DNA of 25,341 nt from Deltaproteobacteria bacterium UBA2221 (GTDB lineage: Bacteria; Desulfobacterota; Syntrophorhabdia; Syntrophorhabdales; WCHB1-27), in contig DCUF01000073.1 of NCBI GenBank assembly GCA_002328485.1, positions 1-25,341 of the forward strand, given 5' to 3'. Below the pieces are notes generated by a model. That model saw only the letters and a program-made list of their open reading frames with translations. It had not been told where the DNA came from and ran no database searches. Position numbers and translations under genes: made by a program. Below are positions 8,617 through 17,209 of this stretch, one piece after another (positions within the stretch are counted from its first letter, which is position 1; the number at the start of each line of letters is the position of its first letter).

Positions 8617-9101
8617 GGCTGTGGGAATTTCTCCTTAAGGGCTTTTCCGACTGCCTCGGGGACAAATTCCGTCACATTGCCGCCGAAGCTCGCGACTTCC
8701 TTGATCGTCCTGGAGCTCACAAAAAAGTAATCTTTGCTGGTCATCATGAAGATCGTGTCCATATCCGTGTCCAGGTTTCTGTTCATGGAGGCCATCTGGA
8801 ACTCGTACTCAAAGTCGCTCATTGCCCTCAGGCCCCTTATGACAAACCGGGCGTTCACCCTCTTGACGTAGTCCACCAACAGACCATGAAAACTATCGAC
8901 GATGATCCTGTCGTTGTGGTTTACCGAAGCCCGAATCAAATCTGACCGCTCTTCAAAGGTGAAGAGCCCTGTTTTTTCTATATTCAGCGCCACTGCGATG
9001 ATGACCTTATCAAAGAGCTCGAGGCTCCTGCTGAGAATATCGAGGTGACCGTACGTTACGGGATCAAATGAGCCGGGGTAAACCGCGACAGCTTGCCTCA
9101 T
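8613..9101 (-). CDS. coaD: Phosphopantetheine adenylyltransferase CoaD
   Basis: Transfers AMP from ATP to 4'-phosphopantetheine to give dephospho-CoA, the penultimate step of CoA synthesis. It is a small cytoplasmic nucleotidyltransferase of 162 residues, the usual length. Motifs: GSFDPVTYGHLDI (10-22, with the T/HxGH signature), VIRGLRAMSDFEYE (87-100), and VSSRTIKEVASFGGNV (from 128) in place of the common ISSTxxR/ISSSLVKE. The ATG at 9101 has AAGGAG about eight bases upstream. It is 42 bases after rsmD and overlaps nfeD by four bases. The rsmD-coaD order is common in bacteria. Confidence 0.97.
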   Translation of the reverse strand: MRQAVAVYPGSFDPVTYGHLDILSRSLELFDKVIIAVALNIEKTGLFTFEERSDLIRASVNHNDRIIVDSFHGLLVDYVKRVNARFVIRGLRAMSDFEYEFQMASMNRNLDTDMDTIFMMTSKDYFFVSSRTIKEVASFGGNVTEFVPEAVGKALKEKFPQP

Positions 9102-9143
9102 TGCGCCACTCCTTCATCCAAATCGTTTAGGCACTTCATCGTC

Positions 9144-9707
9144 TTAACGACACCGTATCAGGCTAATGAACGTGTCTCCGTAGCTCCTCTGTTTTTCCAG
9201 ACACCACCCATCGGGTATCGTCCGGATTGGCTCCCTCTTGGAGTGCTCGACCACGATCAAGCCTTCTTCCCGGCCTACTCGGTGCTCAGACAGGGCCATA
9301 ATGGTCTCCTCAACAAAACCGGCTTCATAAGGAGGATCCAGAAAAACCAGATCATAGCGCCTCTTTTCCCTTGCCAGCCGACGGACCGCATATATTACAT
9401 CCATATGGAGAACAAGGCAACGTTTATCTAGGGCCAAATTGGAGAGGTTGGACCGAAGAAGACGGGCCATTTCCCTGTCCTTTTCAACGCATGTGGCGGT
9501 CCCGACACCCCTGCTCAGGGCCTCCACTGAGAAGGAACCGGAACCACTGAACAGGTCCAGGACGTCGAAGCCCTCGATATCTCCTACAATGTCAAAAATG
9601 GCTTTTCTCACCTTGGATGAAGTATAACGCGCCCGGTCGTCCTTCTGAAGGGTCAATTTACGGCCCTTCAGATAGCCTCCCGTGATCCTAAGGTGGTGAT
9701 CCGTCAT
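9144..9707 (-). CDS. rsmD: 16S rRNA (guanine966-N2)-methyltransferase RsmD
   Basis: Methylates G966 of 16S rRNA in the 30S subunit using SAM. The 187 residues match the family. It opens with RITGGYLKGRKL and has the substrate-side RYTSSKVRKAIFDI. The SAM loop is DLFSGSGSFSVEALSRG (51-67), and the catalytic motif IV is FLDPPY (122-127), typical of N2-guanine methyltransferases. Its ATG overlaps the stop of the ArsA-type ATPase gene as ATGA. There is no separate strong ribosome site, so translational coupling is likely. coaD follows after 42 bases. Confidence 0.95.
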   Translation of the reverse strand: MTDHHLRITGGYLKGRKLTLQKDDRARYTSSKVRKAIFDIVGDIEGFDVLDLFSGSGSFSVEALSRGVGTATCVEKDREMARLLRSNLSNLALDKRCLVLHMDVIYAVRRLAREKRRYDLVFLDPPYEAGFVEETIMALSEHRVGREEGLIVVEHSKREPIRTIPDGWCLEKQRSYGDTFISLIRCR

Positions 9708-10660
9708 CCCCGATCGCTGCCGAACAGGGCATGTGACACTGCATGGATCCGATCAACCCCCCTTACCTCTTCGGCCGATAGATAGAGGGTCACCATGTTG
9801 ATGTCCGGATGGGTGCGGTGGAGGATATCCATATACTGTTCCTGCATCCGCTTTCGAGTCTGATGGAAGGCACAGTCCTCGTGCTGAACCACGTAGTTGA
9901 TGATGATGTTGCTGACTGAAAGCTCATTTTCGTTCAATTCCGTCACCATGCGATCGGTCAGCCTCACCCCCAGTGCCTCAGGGATGGTTACGAGCAGATA
10001 CTTTGATCTTGCCTCATCCCGGATAAAATGAACGATCTGCAGCGATAGCTCCTCCCACCCGGAGATAATCTGAAGAAGGGTCTTCTTCGATTTTCCAAAC
10101 TTCACGGCCTCCTTCAGCTTTTCCGCATAGCTGTACAGATTCATGTAAAACTTTGTGGCTGCCTCCATATGCTTAATGAACAGATGGGGCAACTTGAGGA
10201 GGCGCAGTGTATGGCCGGCCGGAGCGGTGTCCCACACAACCGTATCATAGCGGCCGGACTCAACCAACTCGCGTATAAAATGGAGCATATATTCTTCTTC
10301 AATGCCCGGCACGGTACCGATATAATCGACAAAATCGTAGTCCACGTCGGCAAAGCTCGATACCACCTCGTAGATCTCGGGGCCAAATCGCTCTTTCCAC
10401 CCCTTGAGAACAAGTTCCGAGGAGATCTCGAGACCATAAAGCTCAAACCGGCTATCGATCTTGGTCTCTTTGTGGCCGATGGGAATGGTGAATATGTCAC
10501 TCAGCGAGGGGGTCGGATCGCTCGAGACAATAAGAACCTTGCGCCCCGTCAAGGTGAGATGAAGAGCAACGGCACAGGCACAGGTGGTTTTGCCGACCCC
10601 ACCCTTGCCGCCAACCATTACGAGCCGAACGCTGGAGTCATCGAGACCTTCAAGACTCAC
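9704..10660 (-). CDS. ArsA/Get3-family ATPase
   Basis: Single-domain SIMIBI P-loop ATPase of 318 residues, related to arsenical-pump ArsA and the tail-anchored-protein targeting factor Get3. The deviant Walker A is GGKGGVGKTT (18-27), switch I carries SSDPTPSLSDIF and switch II is DTAPAGHTLRLL. Near the C-terminus bacterial homologues often carry CPFC followed by a basic helix. Here the place reads CAFHQTRKRMQEQY, so the second cysteine is missing. No arsenite genes (arsR, arsB, arsC) are nearby, so an arsenic role is unlikely. The GTG start at 10660 has GAGGG six bases upstream. It overlaps the hydrolase by 11 bases and rsmD by four. The substrate cannot be told. Confidence 0.85.
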   Translation of the reverse strand: MSLEGLDDSSVRLVMVGGKGGVGKTTCACAVALHLTLTGRKVLIVSSDPTPSLSDIFTIPIGHKETKIDSRFELYGLEISSELVLKGWKERFGPEIYEVVSSFADVDYDFVDYIGTVPGIEEEYMLHFIRELVESGRYDTVVWDTAPAGHTLRLLKLPHLFIKHMEAATKFYMNLYSYAEKLKEAVKFGKSKKTLLQIISGWEELSLQIVHFIRDEARSKYLLVTIPEALGVRLTDRMVTELNENELSVSNIIINYVVQHEDCAFHQTRKRMQEQYMDILHRTHPDINMVTLYLSAEEVRGVDRIHAVSHALFGSDRG

Positions 10661-11291
10661 AAATACCCTCTCCCTGTCTATTTATGGCTGTCTCTTGAAT
10701 GAACCTTTCGATTTCCCTCTCCCTTGACTCAAAAAAGTGGGAGGTAGGTATAAGCTTGAGATATTTCTCTGGGGAGGGCAACTCTTGATAGAGCGCCTCG
10801 ATATCTCTGGCAAAGGCAATATCATCATGGGTGCCCGCGATGAGGTATATCGGCCCGGCGAAAGAGGCCAGATCTCCCGGTCCGTAAGCAGCCACAGGCA
10901 GGGCGACGAGAAAGACGCTGGAGACGTGGGATAGACGATTTAGCGCACGGGCGGCAATCCAGGCCCCGAAGGAATAGCCGGCGAGCACGAGGTGGCTGCC
11001 GGGGCTACACGCCCCTTTGAGAAATTCAAAGGCGGCGATCAGGTCTTGGGTCTCGCCCTCCCCTTCCCCGTAGAAACCGCTGCTTGCGCCCACTCCCCTG
11101 AAGTTAAACCTCAATGTCGTAAAGCCTTCCGCAGAATAGCCGGCCTCAATGGCGTTGACCACGTTATTGTGCATGGAGCCCCCGTACAGAGGATGGGGAT
11201 GACAGACCAAGACACCACCCCTGCCGTCTCCTTCCCTTAACAGGCCCTCCAGCCGTTCGTCCCCCTCGATTGCAACCCTTTTTGTTGACAT
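10650..11291 (-). CDS. Alpha/beta hydrolase (COG2945-like)
   Basis: Cytoplasmic hydrolase of 213 residues with unknown substrate. The family hallmark HPHPLYGGSMHNNVV (31-45) is present, as is RFNFRGVGASSG. The nucleophile elbow is GYSFGA with Ser107. The acid is Asp156 or Asp157 in GTHDDI and the base is His185 in SHFF, giving a complete triad. There is no signal peptide. It is the first gene of the long minus-strand run, diverging from accD across 53 bases. The ATG at 11291 has only a weak AAAGAA upstream. It overlaps the ArsA-type gene by 11 bases. COG2945 members are usually annotated only as hydrolases. Confidence 0.87.
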   Translation of the reverse strand: MSTKRVAIEGDERLEGLLREGDGRGGVLVCHPHPLYGGSMHNNVVNAIEAGYSAEGFTTLRFNFRGVGASSGFYGEGEGETQDLIAAFEFLKGACSPGSHLVLAGYSFGAWIAARALNRLSHVSSVFLVALPVAAYGPGDLASFAGPIYLIAGTHDDIAFARDIEALYQELPSPEKYLKLIPTSHFFESREREIERFIQETAINRQGEGICES

Positions 11292-11313
11292 AATTTCTTT
11301 AGTTTGGTAGTTT
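11285..11313 (+). promoter_or_regulatory. Candidate promoter for accD
   Basis: A perfect TTGACA (11285-11290) is followed after 17 bases by TAGTTT (11308-11313), a poor -10. It overlaps the start codon of the divergent hydrolase gene. The position fits a short leader before accD at 11345, but the weak -10 keeps confidence low. Confidence 0.25.
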
Positions 11314-11344
11314 TCTACGCAAAATTCAATAGAGAAAATTATCC

Positions 11345-12214
11345 ATGGGATTCTTCAAAAAGAAGGATAAAGATAAGCCGCCCCACATAGAAATCGATAT
11401 CCAGAAAGAGATCAAGAAGGCTGAGAAGGAAGAAAAAGCGCTTTGGATAAAGTGCAGTTCCTGTCACGAGTTGATCTACCGAAAAGAGGTAGAACGAAAC
11501 CTCGATGTCTGTCCTAAATGCCAGTACCATTTCCCCTATTCCGTTCAGAACCGAATAAACTTGATCTTCGACAAGGGCACGTTCGTTGAACTCTACCGTG
11601 GCATAGAACCGGTTGACTTTCTGAAATTTAAGGACACGAAAAGCTACAAGGTACGGCTTCAGGAGACACGGGAATCTCTCAACCGCAATGACGCGGTTGT
11701 TTGCGGTCAGGGCAAGATTAAGGGTATTGACGCCCTTGCAGCCATCTTTGACTTTGAATTTATGGGTGGAAGTCTGGGTTCGGTGGTCGGCGAGAAGATC
11801 ACGAGGCTCCTGGAGGAAGGCGCCGGTAAAGGGATCCCTGTTATTGTGTTTTGTGCATCCGGTGGTGCCAGGATGCAGGAAGGGATCCTGTCCCTCATGC
11901 AGATGTCGAAGGTCTCGGGGGCCATCTACAAGCTGAAGTCCCAGAGGATCCCGTACATCACCGTGCTGACTGATCCTACCCTCGGGGGGGTTAGCGCAAG
12001 CATAGCCATGTTGGGAGACATCATCATCGGGGAGCCGAAGGCCATGATAGGCTTTGCAGGTCCTCGGGTTATCAAAGAGACCATCAAAGAAGAGCTTCCG
12101 GCTGGATTCCAGAGATCGGAGTATCTCGTGGAACACGGCATGATCGACATGATCGTCCCCAGAAAAGAGATAAAACAGAAAATACATCAACTCCTTTCAT
12201 TAATAACGACATGA
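11345..12214 (+). CDS. accD: Acetyl-CoA carboxylase carboxyltransferase subunit beta AccD
   Basis: Beta subunit of the carboxyltransferase that moves CO2 from biotin to acetyl-CoA, the first step of fatty acid synthesis; it works with AccA, which is not in this window. The N-terminal zinc ribbon has Cys37, Cys40, Cys56 and Cys59. The crotonase-like domain shows GGSLGSVVGEKI, ASGGARMQEG and GGVSASIAMLGDI. The 289 residues are normal. A basic N-terminal tail (KKKDKDK) precedes the zinc ribbon. The ATG at 11345 has only a weak GAGA upstream. Its TGA overlaps the folC ATG (ATGA at 12211), the widespread accD-folC arrangement. Confidence 0.97.
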   Translation: MGFFKKKDKDKPPHIEIDIQKEIKKAEKEEKALWIKCSSCHELIYRKEVERNLDVCPKCQYHFPYSVQNRINLIFDKGTFVELYRGIEPVDFLKFKDTKSYKVRLQETRESLNRNDAVVCGQGKIKGIDALAAIFDFEFMGGSLGSVVGEKITRLLEEGAGKGIPVIVFCASGGARMQEGILSLMQMSKVSGAIYKLKSQRIPYITVLTDPTLGGVSASIAMLGDIIIGEPKAMIGFAGPRVIKETIKEELPAGFQRSEYLVEHGMIDMIVPRKEIKQKIHQLLSLITT

Positions 12215-13473
12215 CTGGCTATCCCGCCAGCCTTCAATACCTCTATGGCCTGGAAAAATCGGGCATCATATTGGGCCTGGACAATATTTCGTGGCTGCTT
12301 GGGCTCCTGGGAAACCCTGAGCGAGACTTCGCCAGCATCCACGTTGGCGGCACCAACGGAAAGGGTTCGGTTGTCTCCATGCTGACACAGATTCTGAAGA
12401 AAAGCGGATATGCAACAGGCACGTATACGTCCCCCCATCTCGTCGATTTTACGGAGCGCATACAGGTCAATGGAGAGCGTATCCGGAAGGAAGAGATGGT
12501 GGCGTTAACCGAAAGGATAAGAGGACTCACATCGCAGAGTACGGACCCGCACAGGTTCAGTTTCTTTGATTTTACGACAGCCATGGCTCTTCTCTATTTT
12601 AAGGAAAGGATGGTTGACTGGGCCGTGGTGGAGGTGGGGATGGGCGGCAGGCTCGACTCGACCAACGCCATTCATCCGGCTGTCAGTATCATCATGAACG
12701 TTGCCAAGGATCATATGGAGCATCTGGGCAACGACATCCGGCAGATTGCCGCCGAGAAGGCAGGCATCATCAAAGAAGGTGTGCCGGTCGTCACCGGGGC
12801 GTCAGGAGAGGCTCTAGAGGTTATCAAAGATAAAGCTGCCGATAGAAGCAGAGTATTTGTGCTGGGCCAAGACTTCTCTTATGAGAAGCTGGACGATCAG
12901 CGCTTCTCGTACCGTGGTTTACGGTGGGAGCTTCGAGACATTTCGGTCGGCTTGCTGGGTGACCATCAGCTCAGTAACGCAGCCATCGCCCTCTGTGCAG
13001 CCGAGTTGCTTTCCCGTTCGGGCCTTGATTTGTCTCCCGATAAGATCAGGGCTGCCCTGTCGACTGTGCAGTGGCCTGGTAGACTGGAGATGGCTGCCGA
13101 AAACCCTCCAGTCCTTCTCGACGCAGCGCACAACCCGCACGGGGCCCAGAGCCTGGCTGCCTTTCTGAAAGCACACTATGGCGACAGGCGGATAATCCTC
13201 GTGTTCGGCGTCATGAGGGATAAGGATTGGAAGGAGATCCTCAACCTTTTGTTGCCTCTTGCCTCTGATATCATTCTGACAAGGCCGGCGATTGAGCGAG
13301 CCGCACCCCCGGAGCTGCTCGCCCGTTCCGTACCGGGGGCTACCCTGGCAGACGATGTAAAAGGCGCCCTTTCCATGGCAAGGAAGCGCGCCGTCGAAGG
13401 AGACATTATTGTAGTTACCGGCTCTCTCTATACCGTCGGTGAGGCCAAAACGGCAATCTATGAAGCTGCGTAG
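12211..13473 (+). CDS. folC: Bifunctional dihydrofolate synthase / folylpolyglutamate synthase FolC
   Basis: Mur-ligase-like enzyme that adds glutamate to dihydropteroate and then extends the polyglutamate tail of folates. The 420 residues match the family. The P-loop is GGTNGKGSVVSML (46-58). Other landmarks are VEVGMGGRLDSTN, NVAKDHMEHLGN with the metal-binding His, and the C-terminal LLDAAHNPHGA. Translation starts inside the accD stop (4-base overlap), so it is coupled. The 3' end overlaps the start of lptD by 14 bases if the ATG start of lptD is used. Confidence 0.96.
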   Translation: MTGYPASLQYLYGLEKSGIILGLDNISWLLGLLGNPERDFASIHVGGTNGKGSVVSMLTQILKKSGYATGTYTSPHLVDFTERIQVNGERIRKEEMVALTERIRGLTSQSTDPHRFSFFDFTTAMALLYFKERMVDWAVVEVGMGGRLDSTNAIHPAVSIIMNVAKDHMEHLGNDIRQIAAEKAGIIKEGVPVVTGASGEALEVIKDKAADRSRVFVLGQDFSYEKLDDQRFSYRGLRWELRDISVGLLGDHQLSNAAIALCAAELLSRSGLDLSPDKIRAALSTVQWPGRLEMAAENPPVLLDAAHNPHGAQSLAAFLKAHYGDRRIILVFGVMRDKDWKEILNLLLPLASDIILTRPAIERAAPPELLARSVPGATLADDVKGALSMARKRAVEGDIIVVTGSLYTVGEAKTAIYEAA

Positions 13474-15571
13474 CCTCTCAATCTCTTTCATCCTCCTGCT
13501 GCTGCCGTTGCTCTGCTCGGCCCAGACCCTCGGCAAATTGAAGGTTTCCGGCCCCGTTGACATCACGGCCGATACGGTTGAGTATGACCGGGACGAGGGC
13601 ATCTACACGGCCAAAGGCAATGTGGAGATGCATGAGGACACAAGAAGCCTCAAGGCGGATTTCGTAACCTATAACGAAATCACGAACGACGTCCTTGCGG
13701 AGGGAAACGTGGTGTTTAGGGAAGAGGAGGACCAGCTGGAGGCCGACCGTCTTACCCTCAACCTCGCAACCAAGTTGGGCACCATAGAAAAAGGAAGGAT
13801 CTTCCTCAGTAAGGGGAGTTTCTATATGTCTGGTGAGGAGATTACCAAGACCGGTGAGGCAACCTACGTCATCCGTCAGGGCAAGTTCACAACCTGCGGG
13901 TGGGATAGACCGGCCTGGATATTTACCGCCAAGGATGTGCACATAAAGGTGCAGGGTGTGGCGACCGTAAAGTCCGCCACTTTCCGTATCCTCGGGAAAC
14001 CCGTTCTGTACCTGCCCTGGGGCCTATTTCCTGTGGTGACCCAAAGACAGTCTGGCTTTCTCTTGCCGGAATTCACCCTCTCCAGCCGTGATGGGGCGAT
14101 CCTCTCGGAGTCCTTCTTCTGGGCCATTGACAAAGACAAAGACGCCACCTTCTCCCTCGATGCTATCCAAAAAAGAGGCGTTAAGCCTGGCGCCGAGTAC
14201 CGCTACGCGCTGACCGATACCCTGAAAGGCCAATGGTACGGCAGCATTATCGACGATAAGGACTACGAGCACACGCGCTACCAGATAAAAGGCGAACACG
14301 AGCAGATGATCAAGGATCTGTCTTTCAAAAGCCGAATAGACCATACCTGGGATATAGACTACTTGAAGGATTTTGGTGAGACCACGGCGGAACGGAGCGA
14401 AAACCTGCTCAGATCAACCGCCTTCGCCGAAAAACCCTTCGGCGATTCGCTCCTTACCGTCGAAACCTCCTATTTCAAGAATCTCCAGCAAAAGGACAAC
14501 GACGCTACCTTTCAATATCTTCCCTTCGCCTCGTATTTTCTGCAATATATGCCTGTCATCCGGAATATGTTCTACCTCAATCTCTCTTCCGATCTGCTCA
14601 GCCTTTACCGGGAGGAAGGAGACACGTTCACGAGATTCGTCGTGGCGCCGGCTCTCCGTATCCCCTATCACTGGAAAGGTCTGAATTTCCTCTTCGGCGC
14701 CACCGGTTATGAAAAGATATACAGCATCAAGTACGATCAATCGGGCCAAAGTGATGAAACAAAGAGGCTGGAGAGTGCGAAGATTGAGACGGACGTAAGC
14801 GCCCAATTCATAAGGAATTCGTCCACCAATCTTTTTGGAATTGGCCGCTTCCAGAGTCTGATCAAGCCTCGCCTCAGGTACACCTATGTGCCCGATTCGG
14901 GCGTCCATGACATCCCTGAGATCGATAGTTCCGACCATATCTCCCAGATCAACGCCATCACCTACTCCTTCAACCATTATCTGACCGCCCTCTCTAACAA
15001 GGGGCCTGGCCAAGTCTCGATCTTTGAGGTGGAGCAGAGCTATGGTCTTTCCGGCCCCTTGACCTCCTCGGACCTTTATGAGGGTTCGGGGAAACGCTTT
15101 TCAGATATCCGAGCCAGACTCACCCTGTACCCAGGAGGCGGCTTTTCGACCACCCACGAGAGTGTGTACAATACCTATGGCGATGGCTTCAGAATCCTGA
15201 GAAATGCCGTGACCTATTCACGTCCCCATTACTTCAGGATCGATCTCAGCCAAAACTACACAAGGGATTTGGTGGATGAGGTGAACACGGGATTTGTTGG
15301 GACCTACGGAAGTTTCGACGGAATCGTTCAGTTCAATTACTCTCTCAAGGACAATACGTGGATAGACACCCTTTATGCCCTCACCTATCATCCAAAATGC
15401 TGGTCAGTGACCTTGTCGATGTCGCAGAACAGGAGGCCCCGGGACACGAGCTTCAGGATATCCTTCGATCTGGCCGGCATTGCCCAGAGAAGCAAAGACC
15501 CCTACAAGATAGGGGGATACCGTAACGGGGCGGTGAAAACGGGCGTCACCCCCACAAGCTCCGGGGAGTGA
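13460..15571 (+). CDS. lptD: LPS-assembly outer membrane protein LptD
   Basis: Outer-membrane translocon that places LPS into the outer leaflet, normally with the lipoprotein LptE. With the ATG at 13460 it has 703 residues and begins directly with a clear signal peptide (1-20, MKLRSLSISFILLLLPLLCS). The longer GTG start at 13439 would put seven extra residues before it and has no ribosome site either. The LptA/OstA-like periplasmic domain is about 30-130 (DITADTVEYDRDEGIYTAKG, ADRLTLNL). From about 190 the sequence alternates as expected for the beta barrel. Cys146 and Cys647 (the YHPKCW motif near the end) could form the inter-domain disulphide known from other LptDs. It is shorter than the roughly 780 residues of E. 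coli. Confidence 0.92.
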   Translation: MKLRSLSISFILLLLPLLCSAQTLGKLKVSGPVDITADTVEYDRDEGIYTAKGNVEMHEDTRSLKADFVTYNEITNDVLAEGNVVFREEEDQLEADRLTLNLATKLGTIEKGRIFLSKGSFYMSGEEITKTGEATYVIRQGKFTTCGWDRPAWIFTAKDVHIKVQGVATVKSATFRILGKPVLYLPWGLFPVVTQRQSGFLLPEFTLSSRDGAILSESFFWAIDKDKDATFSLDAIQKRGVKPGAEYRYALTDTLKGQWYGSIIDDKDYEHTRYQIKGEHEQMIKDLSFKSRIDHTWDIDYLKDFGETTAERSENLLRSTAFAEKPFGDSLLTVETSYFKNLQQKDNDATFQYLPFASYFLQYMPVIRNMFYLNLSSDLLSLYREEGDTFTRFVVAPALRIPYHWKGLNFLFGATGYEKIYSIKYDQSGQSDETKRLESAKIETDVSAQFIRNSSTNLFGIGRFQSLIKPRLRYTYVPDSGVHDIPEIDSSDHISQINAITYSFNHYLTALSNKGPGQVSIFEVEQSYGLSGPLTSSDLYEGSGKRFSDIRARLTLYPGGGFSTTHESVYNTYGDGFRILRNAVTYSRPHYFRIDLSQNYTRDLVDEVNTGFVGTYGSFDGIVQFNYSLKDNTWIDTLYALTYHPKCWSVTLSMSQNRRPRDTSFRISFDLAGIAQRSKDPYKIGGYRNGAVKTGVTPTSSGE

Positions 15572-15628
15572 TCCGGGAAGCTCCATAAAAGACTATCCGG
15601 CAAAATCCAAAAATATGAAGAGGCTCGC

Positions 15629-16084
15629 ATGATAGACGGCGTTCAGGTCAAACAACTTAAGGTTATTCCCGATGAGCGGGGCAGATTGATGGAGATACTT
15701 CGCTGCGACGAGGAGATCTTTCAGAAATTCGGTCAGGTCTACATGACCACCACCTATCCCCACGTGGTCAAGGCCTGGCACTTTCATAAACTGCAGGACG
15801 ATCACATCGCCTGCGTGAAAGGTATGTTGAAGCTGGTTCTCGCAGATTTTCGTGAAGGCTCTTCCACTCATGGTCAGGTCGACGAGTTCTTCCTCGGTGA
15901 TTACAATCCCATCATGGTAAAGGTGCCACGGGGCCTCTATCACGGATGGAAATGTATCTCAGAAGAAGAGGCGTTGGTCGTCAACATCCCCACTGAGCCC
16001 TACAACAAGGAAAACCCCGACGAACACAGGGTCGACCCCCATAACAATAGCATTCCGTATCAATGGGAGAGAAAGGATGGATAA
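15629..16084 (+). CDS. rfbC: dTDP-4-dehydrorhamnose 3,5-epimerase-family protein (short RmlC-like cupin)
   Basis: Cupin of 151 residues, probably the 3,5-epimerase of dTDP-4-keto-6-deoxyglucose. It opens IDGVQVKQLKVIPDERGRLMEILR, as RmlC does. The conserved RGLHFQ strand is replaced by KAWHFH (48-53) and the C-terminal part reads PTEPYNKENPDEHRVDP. Classical RmlC is about 180 residues, so this belongs to a shorter branch whose product may differ. The ATG at 15629 has GAGG six bases upstream, 57 bases after lptD. It overlaps rmlB by eight bases. The context with rmlB and rmlD favours dTDP-L-rhamnose synthesis, but another 6-deoxysugar is possible. Confidence 0.8.
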   Translation: MIDGVQVKQLKVIPDERGRLMEILRCDEEIFQKFGQVYMTTTYPHVVKAWHFHKLQDDHIACVKGMLKLVLADFREGSSTHGQVDEFFLGDYNPIMVKVPRGLYHGWKCISEEEALVVNIPTEPYNKENPDEHRVDPHNNSIPYQWERKDG

Positions 16085-17087
16085 CAAACACATTCTTGTC
16101 ACCGGTGGCTGCGGCTTTATTGGCAGCAATTTCATCCACTACATGCTTTCTCGATTCACATCGAGGATAACAAACCTCGACAAGCTCACCTACGCGGGTA
16201 ATCTCGAAAATCTGAAGGCTGTCGAGACAGACCCCCGGTACACCTTCGTAAAAGGGGATATCTCAAACCCGGCCGATCTCCGAAGCCTGCCCGAGGGGAT
16301 CGACATCATCATCAACTTCGCGGCCGAGTCCCATGTGGACAGAAGCATAACGGACCCGGACGCCTTCGTTGAAACCAATATCTGCGGCACCTACCGACTG
16401 CTTGAGTTTGCCCGGCAAAAGGGCGTCGAGCGGTTTGTTCAGATCTCGACGGATGAGGTGTACGGGAGCCTGCCTGAATCGGGCACGTTTTCTGAAACGA
16501 CACCTCTCGCTCCGAACAGCCCCTACTCCGCCTCCAAGGCCTCAGCGGATATGCTTGCCATGGCCTATCACCGCACCTTTGGGCTCCCCGTGGTCATCAC
16601 CCGCTGCTCGAACAATTATGGACCCTACCAGTTTCCTGAAAAACTCATCCCCCTCATGATCAGCAACGCCATTGAAGGCAAAGAGCTGCCCGTCTACGGG
16701 GACGGATTGAATATCCGGGATTGGATACACGTTCAGGACCATTGCGAGGCCATCAGGCTCGTGGCCGAGAAGGGAGAGGTAGGCAACGTCTATAACGTGG
16801 GGGCAGAGAATGAATGGACAAACATTGAGATAGTCAAAAATCTCCTCGACATCCTTTCCAAGCCCCACTCCCTGATCAGATACGTGAAAGACCGGCCCGG
16901 CCACGACAGGCGCTACGCCATCGATAACACGAAGATCAAAACTATCCTTGGCTACTCTGTAAAGAAAGATTTTCGGACCGGCCTGGAAGAAACGGTCAAA
17001 TGGTATCTGGAAAACGGGACCTGGTGGCAAAGGATCAAGACCGGCGAATATCTGACCTACTACGAGAAGATGTATGGGAACAGGTAG
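16077..17087 (+). CDS. rfbB: dTDP-glucose 4,6-dehydratase RmlB
   Basis: NAD-dependent extended short-chain dehydrogenase that turns dTDP-glucose into dTDP-4-keto-6-deoxyglucose. The NAD loop is GGCGFIGSNF (10-19). The catalytic residues are visible: Thr125-Asp126-Glu127 in STDEVYG and Tyr150/Lys154 in SPYSASK. Further RmlB landmarks are TRCSNNYGPYQFPEKLIPLMI and KDRPGHDRRYAID. Length 336 is normal. Its ATG lies eight bases inside the rmlC-like gene, with AAAGG just before it. RmlA, which makes dTDP-glucose, is not in this window. Confidence 0.96.
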   Translation: MDNKHILVTGGCGFIGSNFIHYMLSRFTSRITNLDKLTYAGNLENLKAVETDPRYTFVKGDISNPADLRSLPEGIDIIINFAAESHVDRSITDPDAFVETNICGTYRLLEFARQKGVERFVQISTDEVYGSLPESGTFSETTPLAPNSPYSASKASADMLAMAYHRTFGLPVVITRCSNNYGPYQFPEKLIPLMISNAIEGKELPVYGDGLNIRDWIHVQDHCEAIRLVAEKGEVGNVYNVGAENEWTNIEIVKNLLDILSKPHSLIRYVKDRPGHDRRYAIDNTKIKTILGYSVKKDFRTGLEETVKWYLENGTWWQRIKTGEYLTYYEKMYGNR

Positions 17088-17092
17088 CGACC

Positions 17093-17120
17093 GTTGTGAG
17101 CGTTGAGTGTTGAGCGTTGG
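17093..17120 (+). repeat. Heptamer tandem repeat behind rmlB
   Basis: Four seven-base units in a row: GTTGTGA, GCGTTGA, GTGTTGA, GCGTTGG. They begin five bases after the rmlB stop. The same 13-mer as behind purB lies at 17107-17119. The rest of the 122-base gap before rmlD (to 17209) shows no gene and no convincing promoter. Confidence 0.6.
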
Positions 17121-17209
17121 GGTAAAACAAACGAAATGACTCACGTGGCTCTTATACGCTTTTCGGACTCTATCAAACCCAAGATGCGTAGCGGTTTTGC
17201 AGAGGCGTT

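Noticed and set aside
11339..12190. Minus-strand 283-codon open frame opposite accD
   Set aside because: accD on the plus strand has all its motifs and a coupled overlap with folC. The antisense frame shows no domain and no ribosome site.
13439..13459. Upstream GTG start for lptD
   Set aside because: It would place MRPKRQS before an otherwise perfect signal peptide and deepen the overlap with folC, without a ribosome site.
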